Counted from the first letter of the stretch, positions 6,178-14,274 are shown. The stretch: DNA of 64,000 nucleotides from an uncultured Tenacibaculum sp. (GCF_947499065.1 NZ_CANMMT010000015.1:1-64000); one strand, 5' to 3'. Numbers and translations: made by a program. Notes: generated from the letters alone by a model not told the origin.

Positions 6178-8826
6178 ATGTATTTAAAAAAACTATTTCT
6201 TTACTGTTTTATATTGTTTTACGCTACAATTTTTGCACAGAATAATATAGTAAGTATATCTGGTGTAGTTACAGATAGCTTAAAAAACTCCATAGTAAAT
6301 GCAACAATAATTGCTAAATCAAAAAAAGAGAATACTAAAATAAAATATGCTATATCCAATAGCAGTGGTTATTATAAACTTCAATTAATAAGGGGAGTAG
6401 CCTATGAGTTAAGTATTTCTCATTTAAGTTATAATCCAATAAAAAAGCAAGTTCTTTTTTTAGAAGATAATTCTAATTATCGTGTCAGATTAAATCTTAA
6501 AAATAAAAATCTTGATGAAGTAATTATCAATTACAAATACCAACCCATTAAAAAAAACAAGGATACTATTACTTATAGCTTAAACTCTTTTACCAATGGC
6601 AATGAGTTTAAAATGAAAGATGTTCTTAATAAGTTGCCAGGGATAAAAACAGTTGAAAACACCATTAAAGTACAAGGTAAAACAGTAACTAAATTACTGA
6701 TAGAAGGCAAGCCGTTTTTTGACGGCAGTACCAAGTTAGCTATTGAAAATATTCCTGCTGATGTAATGGATAAAATTGAAATTATTTCTAACTATAAGGA
6801 ATCCGAATTATTAAGAAACTTAGCAGATAACGAAGATTTGGCATTAAATGTAGTTTTAAAGGAGGATAAAAAAGATTTTGTATTTGGAGATATAGAAGCA
6901 GGTACTGGATTTGATAGATTTTATAGTTTTCATACAGCCTTATTTAAGTATAGTCTTAAATCTAATATTAACTTTATAGGAGATATTAATAATTTCAACA
7001 ACAGTAGTATTAATTTTAGCGATTTATCTCGATTAGTGGGAGGTTCAAGTAATCTATTTGATAGGAGTAATTTTTCTAGCAATCTATTGAGTTTTGCATC
7101 TAATAATAAAAACAGATTTAAATCCCTTACACGCTTTTCTGCATTAAATTTTCAACATGAATTTAATGAAAACGTCAATATTACTGGTTATGTTATTTAT
7201 TCAAATAATGATATTGTAAATAAATCATTATCTGCTAGGGAATACCTGATTGATGATGAACATATATTAGAAAAAAGAAACGACATTAGAGATACAAATA
7301 ATAATTCAGGAATAGTTAATCTGAAGTTAGATTACAATCCTAGTGCTGGTCAAAAATGGATTTATAATTTCAATTATTTATTTAATAATTCAGGAGTTAA
7401 TCAGGAATCTTTATCAACTCTAGAAAATACCAATCAATTTTTTACTGATGCAAATGGCCATAATAATAGTTTTTCACAGAACTTAGAAGGATATTTAAAG
7501 CTTAATGATAAACATACAATGGGTGTTGCTTTTCGTCATAGTGTTACAAACTCGAAATCAACAAATAATTGGTCCAGTAATAACTCTTTTTTAGAAGGTT
7601 TTTTACCTGTAATTCAAACAACAGATTATCATATACAGCAAAAAAATGATATTCAAGCTCAGAGATTAAATCTGATTGTTAAAGATTATTGGCTAACAAG
7701 TAGATATTATCACCTTTTTTATAGTGTTGGTTTGAATTATAAAAAAGCTAGAATAAAGAGTGATTTATATCAGCTTATACCAGATGATACTGTTATAAGC
7801 TTCTCCGAATTTAGTAATAATACCTCTTTAACACTCTCTGATTTGAATTTTGGATTAGGATTAAAATCTCAGCTAGGAAAAATTGAGTTAATATTTGAAG
7901 CTAAACCACATTATTTTAGCTTTAATAGAGGGCAAATTAATGACACAAATTTATTTATTGAACCAAAATTCAGACTTAATTATCAGATTGATGATGATAT
8001 AGATTTAGATTTTGATTATAGTTTTAGGAATAGATATTTGAATGATTTAAGTTACCTTGAAAATATAAGAATTACAGGGTTTAACTCTGCTATACAAGGA
8101 AATCCAAACCTTTTAGATGAGCGATTTCATAACTGGGGTCTTTATTATAGTAATTATAAAAATATTGATAAATACTCCTTAGATGTGTCTTTAGATTACA
8201 GTATTAATAATCCTGTGAAAAATAATAGTATAAAACAAAATGGAATCAATCAATTAAATATACCTGTTATATTGAATTTACCTGAAGAAAGCTTAGGTTT
8301 TAATACAGATTTTGGTCTCATATTTAATAAATCTAGTTTGGATTTTCAAGTAACTTTAGATTGGCTTAAAACCAATCAAGTTATTAATGAAGAGGTAAAT
8401 GTTACAAACTCTTTTGAGTATGATTTAAGTAGTAAGTGGTTGTTAAAATTGAATAAAAGAACTCAATTGAGTTTGAGATATAACCATTCGGGTTATCGAG
8501 TAAAATTTGATGAAGAATCTGTTTCGACGGAAGATAAAATATCTTTAAACTTTGATGCTAGGTTTTTAAAGAACTTTATTTTTAAAACTAATCTTTCTAC
8601 CCACTTTGTTAATGATTTTAGTGATAATACTCAGAATTACACCTTACAGAATTTATCTTTAGGGTACTATAAGCCAAATAGTAAGTTTTCTTATGGTATC
8701 GAATTTAAAAATATTTTCAACAATGGTGTTGTTGTTAGAAATTCATTCAATAATAATTTATTGATGTCTAGACAGGTTTTTACTCTTCCTCGAATCTTTT
8801 TATTTGAACTGAAGTACAAATTTTAG
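6178..8826 (+). CDS. Outer-membrane barrel protein with carboxypeptidase-like domain (TonB-receptor-like)
   Basis: 882 residues. A signal peptide (to about residue 20, ending ATIFAQ) is followed by a CarboxypepD_reg-like domain (about 24-107; SGVVTDSLKNSIVNATI), a plug-like region (about 125-220; DVLNKLPGIKTVENTIKVQG and LIEGKPFFDG) and a long Asn/Ser/aromatic-rich beta-barrel ending in ELKYKF with a terminal aromatic residue, the usual outer-membrane insertion signal. It belongs to the outer membrane beta-barrel/TonB-dependent receptor-like proteins of Bacteroidetes; a TonB box is not obvious. It ends the cassette and is the plausible outer-membrane partner of the two GLPGLI proteins. Its first codons are shared with copy 2 of the small gene. 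Confidence 0.88.
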   Translation: MYLKKLFLYCFILFYATIFAQNNIVSISGVVTDSLKNSIVNATIIAKSKKENTKIKYAISNSSGYYKLQLIRGVAYELSISHLSYNPIKKQVLFLEDNSNYRVRLNLKNKNLDEVIINYKYQPIKKNKDTITYSLNSFTNGNEFKMKDVLNKLPGIKTVENTIKVQGKTVTKLLIEGKPFFDGSTKLAIENIPADVMDKIEIISNYKESELLRNLADNEDLALNVVLKEDKKDFVFGDIEAGTGFDRFYSFHTALFKYSLKSNINFIGDINNFNNSSINFSDLSRLVGGSSNLFDRSNFSSNLLSFASNNKNRFKSLTRFSALNFQHEFNENVNITGYVIYSNNDIVNKSLSAREYLIDDEHILEKRNDIRDTNNNSGIVNLKLDYNPSAGQKWIYNFNYLFNNSGVNQESLSTLENTNQFFTDANGHNNSFSQNLEGYLKLNDKHTMGVAFRHSVTNSKSTNNWSSNNSFLEGFLPVIQTTDYHIQQKNDIQAQRLNLIVKDYWLTSRYYHLFYSVGLNYKKARIKSDLYQLIPDDTVISFSEFSNNTSLTLSDLNFGLGLKSQLGKIELIFEAKPHYFSFNRGQINDTNLFIEPKFRLNYQIDDDIDLDFDYSFRNRYLNDLSYLENIRITGFNSAIQGNPNLLDERFHNWGLYYSNYKNIDKYSLDVSLDYSINNPVKNNSIKQNGINQLNIPVILNLPEESLGFNTDFGLIFNKSSLDFQVTLDWLKTNQVINEEVNVTNSFEYDLSSKWLLKLNKRTQLSLRYNHSGYRVKFDEESVSTEDKISLNFDARFLKNFIFKTNLSTHFVNDFSDNTQNYTLQNLSLGYYKPNSKFSYGIEFKNIFNNGVVVRNSFNNNLLMSRQVFTLPRIFLFELKYKF

Positions 8827-8976
8827 TTTTACTATACTTTTTAAATAATGAAATTAGACTAGAATTTAGAGGTTTAGATTTACAGAGTAATGTTAGGTGC
8901 TAATTTTTTTATGGGGGCATAAATAGGAGGGATGAAAAAATGTAAATGTAGTATTTAGATTGTATTTATAATAGAA

Positions 8977-9006
8977 AAAAGACTTTCAGTTTTCTGACAG
9001 CCTTTT
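8977..9006 (+). terminator. Imperfect terminator hairpin
   Basis: AAAAGACTTTCAG (8977-8989) pairs with CTGACAGCCTTTT (8994-9006) with two mismatches and a 4-nt T loop. It probably ends the GLPGLI/barrel operon 150 bp after its last stop codon. Confidence 0.5.
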
Positions 9007-9015
9007 ATTAAAAGC

Positions 9016-9036
9016 GTAGCGAAGAGCAGATTTGAA
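9016..9036 (-). repeat. tRNA-Met 3'-end fragment, candidate attachment-site remnant
   Basis: The 21 bases GTAGCGAAGAGCAGATTTGAA are identical to 12226-12246, the T-loop to 3' end of the intact tRNA-Met at 12227-12300, in the same orientation. The sequence beyond 9036 no longer matches the tRNA. The arrangement (intact tRNA, segment 3' of it, short copy of the tRNA 3' end at the far side) is that of a tRNA-targeted integrated element, although no integrase is present. Confidence 0.6.
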
Positions 9037-9326
9037 ATTCTTGGATTTGATTTTCAGAAACAGTAGAACAACTAAAACAAATTGATGAAATGTTTAAGAG
9101 TTGTTTTTTTCAAATTAAATGAAGCTAAAATATCCCCTTTCAAAATTATAGACAAACAGTGATTAATCGGAGTGACTAAAATATCTGATAAAGTTCTTTG
9201 TCAATATTGTGGTTAGTAAAAAAGATGTAATTTTGAATTATTAAACACATTGTACTTCATTTCATGATAACTTTGTTTCAATTCTATTCATAACAATCTT
9301 TTGAAATAATTTAGGAAAAATAAAAT

Positions 9327-9938
9327 ATGGAAAATTTAATTACTTACAGCTTATCTGTATTTATGGGTTTTTTTGCTATTATGAACCCAATCGCCAACAC
9401 ACCTATTTTCTTAGGTCTCGTTGATGGTGAGGATAAAGAAAGAAAAAAGAAAATTGCTAAAACAGCTTCAATCACAGCATTTATAATAGTTGTTGCTTTT
9501 ATTATTGCAGGAAAATATATTTTCGAATTATTTGGAATTACAATCCCTGCATTTAAGATAACAGGAGGAATTCTGATATTTTATGTCGGTTTTGAAATGC
9601 TAATGTCTAAGAAATCCAAAGTACATAACAATGCAAACACAGAAGATAAAAGTAATCTTGCAGTATCTCCTTTGGCTATTCCTATTCTTGCAGGACCAGG
9701 TACTATTGTAACAGCAATGAACTTTGTTACTGATGCGACTTACGTTCATATTGGAATTGTAATTTTTATTTTTGCCGTAATGATATTTTTAACTTATCTA
9801 GCTTTTTCTTTAAGTGATTTGATAGTGGAAAAAGTGGGAGCAAATTTAATCGCTGTAGTTGGAAAGCTAATGGGGTTAATCTTAGCGATAATTGGAACAG
9901 GAATGATTACAGAGGGAATTAAATTGACATTTAAATAG
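9327..9938 (+). CDS. MarC-family integral membrane protein
   Basis: 203 residues with six predicted membrane helices, typical of the MarC/NAAT family in length and topology. Recognisable parts are FMGFFAIMNPIANTPIFLGL near the N terminus, TASITAFIIVVAF in helix 2, GGILIFYVGFEM in helix 3, and the second-half LAIPILAGPGTIVTAMNF repeat. Some family members are described as neutral amino acid transporters, while the originally proposed antibiotic-resistance role of MarC was not upheld. It sits alone inside the tRNA-Met-bounded segment. A 12-bp terminator follows at 10084. Confidence 0.9.
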   Translation: MENLITYSLSVFMGFFAIMNPIANTPIFLGLVDGEDKERKKKIAKTASITAFIIVVAFIIAGKYIFELFGITIPAFKITGGILIFYVGFEMLMSKKSKVHNNANTEDKSNLAVSPLAIPILAGPGTIVTAMNFVTDATYVHIGIVIFIFAVMIFLTYLAFSLSDLIVEKVGANLIAVVGKLMGLILAIIGTGMITEGIKLTFK

Positions 9939-10262
9939 AAAAAGAAACAATACTGTGTGAAATTCATTACTAGTATAAACTTGCTTATAAAAATCCTCGT
10001 AGATTTTCTATTAGCTAATTTAGTAGTTAAAACACTCAACAAAATTATATACGAATAAGTTTAAAAAAAATAATATTTACCGCAAATCAACACTTGATAA
10101 GTGTTGATTTTTTTATGTCAAAAATTAAAGAAAAGGAGCTTTTATAGCTGAATAAATTTGTTGAAATTATTTTCTGAAAACGTAACTAATTTTATATCAT
10201 TTCTTCGAAGCGTCCACAAATAATATAAAATGGTTAATTTACATTTGAGAAAATTATAATAA
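9939..10262. other. Intergenic region between marC and the response regulator
   Basis: 324 bp holding one strong terminator (10084-10114). I see no gene and no clear promoter element. Confidence 0.5.
10084..10114 (+). terminator. Rho-independent terminator
   Basis: A perfect 12-bp stem AAATCAACACTT (10084-10095) / AAGTGTTGATTT (10099-10110) with a GAT loop and a T run. It is placed to end the marC transcript. Confidence 0.8.
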
Positions 10263-10916
10263 ATGGATGTTCACATTGCCGATGATTCTCAAATAATTAT
10301 TGAGGGTTTTAAATCTTTGTTACTTCAGTATAATATTAATATTGTGGGTACTTCTAATAATGGATTAGAGGTTATCGAATGGTTAAAAAATAATACTGCT
10401 GATGTTGTTATTCTTGATATTTCAATGCCACTAAAAAATGGAATTGAAGTAGTTGAATATTTGAATGAAAATAAAATAGATCAGAAAGTAATCATTGTTT
10501 CTGGTTTCCTTCAATTCGACTTTATTAGAAATACAGTTGGTAAAGGAGCTCAAGGTTTTGTATCAAAACAGTTTGCATCACTAAACATTATAGATGCTTT
10601 AAATGTAGTATATAACGGAGGAACTTATTTTTCTATTGATGTACAAGAATTATTAATAAAAGAATGTTTAAATTTTGATCAGAATTCTAATTCAGAGTTT
10701 GCTAGTTATATGCTAGGAAAGAGTTTATCTAAGCAAGAGATGAATATCTTATTACTACATGCTAAAAATTACAATTCTAGCGAAATTTCAGAGGAACTGA
10801 ATATAAAAAAAAGCACAATTAGAACTTATACTGCAAGAATAAGAGATAAACTAAATTTAGACTCAAAAATTGGCTGGCAACAACGCTTAAAGCAGTTTAA
10901 AAATTTGATGATTTAA
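10263..10916 (+). CDS. LuxR/NarL-type response regulator
   Basis: 217 residues. The receiver domain (1-120) shows the acidic pair in HIADDSQ, the phospho-acceptor aspartate in VVILDISMP (about D52), the switch Ser/Thr in VIIVSGF and the conserved Lys in GFVSKQF. The C-terminal LuxR helix-turn-helix (about 150-205) includes LSKQEMNILLLHAKNYNSSE and the recognition-helix region KKSTIRTYTARIRDKL. It is a cytoplasmic transcription factor. No histidine kinase is adjacent, so its partner is encoded elsewhere. Downstream are a tiny lipoprotein and a membrane protein in the same direction, probably a conserved group. Confidence 0.9.
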   Translation: MDVHIADDSQIIIEGFKSLLLQYNINIVGTSNNGLEVIEWLKNNTADVVILDISMPLKNGIEVVEYLNENKIDQKVIIVSGFLQFDFIRNTVGKGAQGFVSKQFASLNIIDALNVVYNGGTYFSIDVQELLIKECLNFDQNSNSEFASYMLGKSLSKQEMNILLLHAKNYNSSEISEELNIKKSTIRTYTARIRDKLNLDSKIGWQQRLKQFKNLMI

Positions 10917-11018
10917 TTTATAACAATAGTTTAAAAACAGTACATGAGAATGTGAAAAAAAGAGCGGATAATTTTTACTTAAATTTAACGGAAATTAAAA
11001 CCGTAAAATTTAATAATT

Positions 11019-11189
11019 ATGAAAAAACTATTGATGTTTTTGGTATTAGCTGCTTTTGTTTCTTTTACTTCGTGTACAGACTCAACAGATGAAGACTTAC
11101 TTAGACAAGAAAAACAAGCAACTCAAAAAGACGATTCCTCAACATCAGACGGAGACGGAGGAGAGGATCCAGACGATACAGAAGGGTAA
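11019..11189 (+). CDS. Small lipoprotein (56 aa)
   Basis: A 56-residue ORF starting at ATG 11019 with a lipoprotein signal: MKKLLMFLVLAAFVSFTSC, with the lipobox cysteine at residue 19. The mature part is only about 38 residues and very acidic (DGDGGEDPDDTEG tail). It is too short for many gene callers. Aspartates after the lipid-modified cysteine are seen in many Bacteroidetes lipoproteins. The following membrane-protein ORF overlaps it out of frame. Its function is unknown; the acidic tail could bind cations or a partner in the periplasm. Confidence 0.75.
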   Translation: MKKLLMFLVLAAFVSFTSCTDSTDEDLLRQEKQATQKDDSSTSDGDGGEDPDDTEG

Positions 11190-11844
11190 AAAGTTTTTAC
11201 CATACATATTGGCCTTGTTTTTTGGTTTATTGTTTACTTCTCATAAATTTTTTGATACCTATAGTCAAGAATTTAAAGAAGCTAAAACAGCATATCAAAA
11301 GGATATAGATGAAGTAACTGCTGCTCTTAATGTTGTTAAAAAAGAAGCGGAAGGTACTCTTGCGTATCAAAATTACCTAAAAGCAAGAGATGTAAAAGAG
11401 GTTTCTAAGGAGGAATATTTTGCAATAAAAAAGGAAGAAAAAGTTTATGGATTTAAATCTTTTCATTTTTGGGTTGAACGATTTTCTATGTTTTTAGGAT
11501 TCTTTATTTATGCTTTAATAAACTTGTTTAGAAGTTATTATTTTGAAAGGAATAATGTTGGAATGAAGTTTTTACATGGTTCTATTATAGCTGTTTGTAT
11601 ATTTTATTTCTTTTGGATATTTCAAAAGTATCAGGACTATTCTAATGTAACCTATTATTTAATTACAGTATTGTTTGCTGGAGGTATAGTACTTGCCGTT
11701 TCTCTTATAACAAAATACCAGAAACATTATATAAACACATTAAAGTTTAAGTATTTAAACCTGGTTAAGTTTACATTTATAAATACCAAACCAGAAAAAA
11801 AACAAGAAATGCTGGATTTATTGGAACAGAACGAGGTGAACTAA
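11089..11844 (+). CDS. Membrane protein of unknown function
   Basis: 251 residues from the ATG at 11089. An upstream ATG at 11056 would give 262 residues but only translates the lipoprotein signal out of frame. There is an N-terminal helix (FLPYILALFFGLLFTS), a helical hydrophilic loop with heptad-like charge (about residues 60-125 of the protein), then three further membrane segments (MFLGFFIYALINL, GSIIAVCIFYFFW and LITVLFAGGIVLAVSLI) and a basic/acidic cytoplasmic tail. About 100 nt overlap the lipoprotein gene in another frame, so the true start is uncertain. A TTG at 11209 would cut into the first helix and is unlikely. No family recognised. Confidence 0.7.
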   Translation: MKTYLDKKNKQLKKTIPQHQTETEERIQTIQKGKKFLPYILALFFGLLFTSHKFFDTYSQEFKEAKTAYQKDIDEVTAALNVVKKEAEGTLAYQNYLKARDVKEVSKEEYFAIKKEEKVYGFKSFHFWVERFSMFLGFFIYALINLFRSYYFERNNVGMKFLHGSIIAVCIFYFFWIFQKYQDYSNVTYYLITVLFAGGIVLAVSLITKYQKHYINTLKFKYLNLVKFTFINTKPEKKQEMLDLLEQNEVN

Positions 11845-11951
11845 TTTAATAGAAGTAGAAAAATACTTAAAACTAGTAGATTAAAGAGAAGAAAACAAAA
11901 AAGAAAAAGCTGAGTCTAAAAAGAAACCAAGCTTTAAAATATTGTATGGTA

Positions 11952-12059
11952 TTAATTAAAATAAATTTTATTCAGAAGTTTAACTCGAATCTTAGCAGTT
12001 TCATCTTTAATTATTTCATTTCCAAAATCATTAAATAAATTAATAGAAGAATTAATCAT
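11952..12059 (-). pseudogene. Possible small protein or gene remnant
   Basis: Minus-strand ATG at 12059 and TAA at 11952 give MINSSINLFNDFGNEIIKDE... (35 residues). The frame stays open upstream of the ATG for another 17 codons (QLINKLDSITKSNN) until a TAA, giving a coding-like composition over about 52 codons. It may be the C-terminal remnant of a larger gene near the candidate attachment site, or a real small protein. No family recognised. Confidence 0.3.
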
Positions 12060-12197
12060 GTTATTGCTTTTAGTTATACTGTCTAGTTTATTTATAAGTT
12101 GAATATTAGTTTAATTAGATAGGAAGATGTATAGGTTGTTTTCTTATTATGAAAAATAACTAATAGTAGATTAAGATTCTGTGTTTAAAACAAAAAA

Positions 12198-12222
12198 AAC
12201 TCAAACTTATTAAGTTTGAGTT
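12198..12222 (-). terminator. Bidirectional terminator downstream of tRNA-Met
   Basis: AACTCAAACTT (12198-12208) pairs perfectly with AAGTTTGAGTT (12212-12222) around an ATT loop, with A/T runs on both sides. On the minus strand it directly follows the tRNA 3' end. Confidence 0.75.
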
Positions 12223-12226
12223 TTTG

Positions 12227-12300
12227 TAGCGAAGAGCAGATTTGAACTGCCGACCTCAGGGTTATGAATCCTGCGCTCTAACCAACTGAGCTACCTCGCC
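12227..12300 (-). tRNA. tRNA-Met-like (anticodon CAT)
   Basis: The minus strand reads GGCGAGGTAGCTCAGTTGG... with anticodon loop TTCATAA (CAT) and a T-arm around GTTCAAATC. The acceptor GGCGAGG pairs with CTTCGCT with G-T at the first position, and the discriminator is A. CCA is not encoded. CAT could be elongator Met or an Ile tRNA with modified C34; elongator Met seems more likely. Its 3' 20 bases plus one flanking base are duplicated at 9016-9036. Confidence 0.9.
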
Positions 12301-12405
12301 GTTTGCGGGTGCAAATATAGTACTTCTTTTTAATTGAACAATGAAAAAACGTGATTTTTTTTTAAAAAAATAAATATCTATATTGCCTACTTTAAGAAAA
12401 GACAA

Positions 12406-12789
12406 ATGAGTAAAGTAAAATTCGAATTAGAGTTTCCTGTACATGCTTCTCCAAGTATGTTATATCAATGCTTAGCAACTCCTTCAGGATTAGAAGAATG
12501 GTTTGCTGATAGGGTGAATTCTCGAGGTAAAATAATGACTTTTATTTGGGATGGAGCTGAAGAAGAAGCCAAAATAGTAACCAAAAAAAATAATGAGTTA
12601 ATAAAATTTAAGTGGACAGAAAGCGAAGGTGATGAAAGTTACTTCGAATTTAGAATACAAGTTGATGCTTTAACGAAAGACGTTGCGATTATTATTACCG
12701 ATTTCGCAGACGATGAAGATGATGCTGAAGAAGCAAAATTGTTATGGGAAAATCAAATAGAAAATTTAAAGCATAACATTGGTGCTTAA
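12406..12789 (+). CDS. START-like / SRPBCC domain protein
   Basis: 127 residues forming one START/AHSA1-like hydrophobic-cavity fold. Typical elements are the N-terminal strand FELEFPVHASPSMLYQCLAT, the GLEEWFAD segment, a strand TFIWDGAEEEA, FKWTESE, and the final long helix AKLLWENQIENLKHNI. Such proteins bind hydrophobic ligands or act as Hsp90-activator relatives; the role here is unknown. There is no signal peptide. It is a monocistronic gene with its own terminator 21 bp after the stop. Confidence 0.85.
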   Translation: MSKVKFELEFPVHASPSMLYQCLATPSGLEEWFADRVNSRGKIMTFIWDGAEEEAKIVTKKNNELIKFKWTESEGDESYFEFRIQVDALTKDVAIIITDFADDEDDAEEAKLLWENQIENLKHNIGA

Positions 12790-12809
12790 TATTTATATAG
12801 AACAATAAA

Positions 12810-12834
12810 AAAACTCGACATTTTGTCGAGTTTT
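12810..12834 (+). terminator. Rho-independent terminator
   Basis: AAAACTCGACA (12810-12820) pairs perfectly with TGTCGAGTTTT (12824-12834), followed by T residues. It ends the START-like gene. Confidence 0.85.
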
Positions 12835-12860
12835 TTTATGTGTAATAATTACCTAAGTCG

Positions 12861-12868
12861 TAATTTTG
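12861..12868 (+). promoter_or_regulatory. -7 promoter element for the aminotransferase gene
   Basis: TAATTTTG matches the flavobacterial -7 consensus TAnnTTTG and lies 18 nt before the ATG at 12887. No clear TTG -33 element is visible. Confidence 0.5.
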
Positions 12869-12886
12869 CAGTCAAATTTTTGAAGA

Positions 12887-13720
12887 ATGATAAATTTTAA
12901 CGGAGAAATAATTTCTGAAAACGAATTACAACTTTCAAGTGAGAATAGAGCATTTAAATATGGTGACGCTATTTTTGAAACGATAAAAGTATCAAAAGGA
13001 AAAGTAGTTTTCTTTGAAGATCATTATTTTAGGTTAATGGCTTCTATGAGGATGTTAAGAATGAAAATTCCGATGAAATTTACTTTAGAGTTTTTACAAG
13101 ATGAAATCATAAAAACTATTGAAAACCTTGAAAGAATTAAAACCTATAGAGTTAGACTAACAGTATATAGGAAAGATGGAGGTTTATATACACCTAAGTC
13201 TAATGAGGTGGATTATTTAATAGAGGTAAAAGAGTTTGAGTATAAAGAAAAACCAGTTTATAAAGTTGACTTATTTAAAGACTTTTATAACTATTCTGGG
13301 TTACTTTCTACAGTAAAGACTACCAATAGAATGTTGAATACATTATCTGCTGTTTTTGCAGAGGAAAACGATTTGGATAATTGTATTCTATTAAATGAAA
13401 GAAAAGGGGTAGTAGAAGCAACTAATGGAAATATTTTTATTGTAAAAAATAAAGTAATTAAAACTCCTGCTTTAACAGAAGGATGTATAAAAGGTGTTCT
13501 TAGAAAAAAAATAATTGAGATTGTTGAAAAACATCCTGAATATACCATTGAAGAAACAACTATTTCTCCATTTGAAATTCAAAAGGCAGATGAAGTTTTT
13601 ATAACCAACGCAATTATAGGAATTCAATCGGTAACTAATTACAGAAAAAAACAATTTGTTTCTGAGATAACAAATAAATTAAAAAGTAATCTTAATGTGT
13701 TAATGCTTACAGCGAGTTAG
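12887..13720 (+). CDS. Class IV PLP aminotransferase / aminodeoxychorismate lyase-like
   Basis: 277 residues, fold-type IV PLP enzyme. N-terminal FKYGDAIFETIKVSKGKV is the family's first signature; the PLP lysine is in STVKTTNRM (about K146), and the later signature runs VVEATNGNIFIV to ALTEGCIKGVLR with VFITNAIIGIQSV near the end. Members are branched-chain aminotransferases, D-amino-acid transaminases or 4-amino-4-deoxychorismate lyase (PabC); the length (about 280) fits PabC best, but I cannot separate these confidently. It is cytoplasmic. Its 3' end overlaps the convergent YqgE gene by 4 bp. Confidence 0.85.
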   Translation: MINFNGEIISENELQLSSENRAFKYGDAIFETIKVSKGKVVFFEDHYFRLMASMRMLRMKIPMKFTLEFLQDEIIKTIENLERIKTYRVRLTVYRKDGGLYTPKSNEVDYLIEVKEFEYKEKPVYKVDLFKDFYNYSGLLSTVKTTNRMLNTLSAVFAEENDLDNCILLNERKGVVEATNGNIFIVKNKVIKTPALTEGCIKGVLRKKIIEIVEKHPEYTIEETTISPFEIQKADEVFITNAIIGIQSVTNYRKKQFVSEITNKLKSNLNVLMLTAS

Positions 13721-14274
13721 TTCATTTGAACATCGCTAGGAGCATTAGCCCAAATTTTATATTTACCGCCTTTTTGAAGTAATTGATCCTTCCAAAAGGT
13801 TTCGTTGTCAGTGGAAAGAATATTTCTATAATCATTTTCTGATACAAACCAAGAGTTTGAAAAAAGCTCGTCTTCTAATTGATTTACTCCCCAACCAGAA
13901 TATCCTAAAAAGAAACGAATATCTGTTGGTTCTAAAAGATTGTTGTTAAGTAACTCTTTTAAAAGTTCAAAGTTCCCTCCCCAGAAGATACCATTTGCAA
14001 CTTCAATACTATTTGGTATTAAATGTGGTACTTTATGTATAAAGTATAAATTATCCTGTTCTACAGGACCTCCTTGATACACTGTAAAATTACAATCTAT
14101 TTCAGGTACTAAGTCGTTTAAAGAGTAGCTTAAAGGTCTATTCAATATAAATCCAACCGAACTGCTTTCAGTGTGTTCGGTAAGCAAAATAATAGCTCTC
14201 TTAAAAGAACTATCATTTAAAATAGCGGGTTCTGCAATTAATAATCTGCCCCTTTCAGGTTTTAGTGCAACCAT
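13717..14274 (-). CDS. YqgE/AlgH family protein
   Basis: 185 residues, the normal family length. N-terminal RGRLLIAEPAILNDSSFKRA and LLTEHTESSSVGFILNRPL are the classic opening; later QGGPVEQDNLYFIH and FLGYSGWGVNQLEDEL match the family's conserved motifs. The protein is cytoplasmic; AlgH was linked to alginate regulation in Pseudomonas but a general mechanism is not settled. It is transcribed alone, convergent with the aminotransferase gene. Confidence 0.93.
   Translation of the reverse strand: MVALKPERGRLLIAEPAILNDSSFKRAIILLTEHTESSSVGFILNRPLSYSLNDLVPEIDCNFTVYQGGPVEQDNLYFIHKVPHLIPNSIEVANGIFWGGNFELLKELLNNNLLEPTDIRFFLGYSGWGVNQLEDELFSNSWFVSENDYRNILSTDNETFWKDQLLQKGGKYKIWANAPSDVQMN

Larger units (their letters stand above)
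8827..9326. other. Intergenic region with terminator and tRNA fragment
   Basis: 500 bp without a credible gene. It holds an imperfect terminator hairpin (8977-9006), a 21-bp tRNA-Met 3'-end fragment (9016-9036), and AT-rich sequence upstream of marC in which I see no clear promoter. Confidence 0.5.
11845..12226. other. Intergenic region next to tRNA-Met
   Basis: It contains a possible 35-residue minus-strand ORF (11952-12059) and the tRNA terminator (12198-12222). The plus strand after 11845 has a Lys-rich stretch (about 11850-11940) that reads like decayed coding sequence, but no intact frame is seen. Confidence 0.4.

Noticed and set aside
12181..12300. Riboswitch at the conserved sequence near 12.2 kb
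   Set aside because: The structure is fully explained by tRNA-Met with its terminator.
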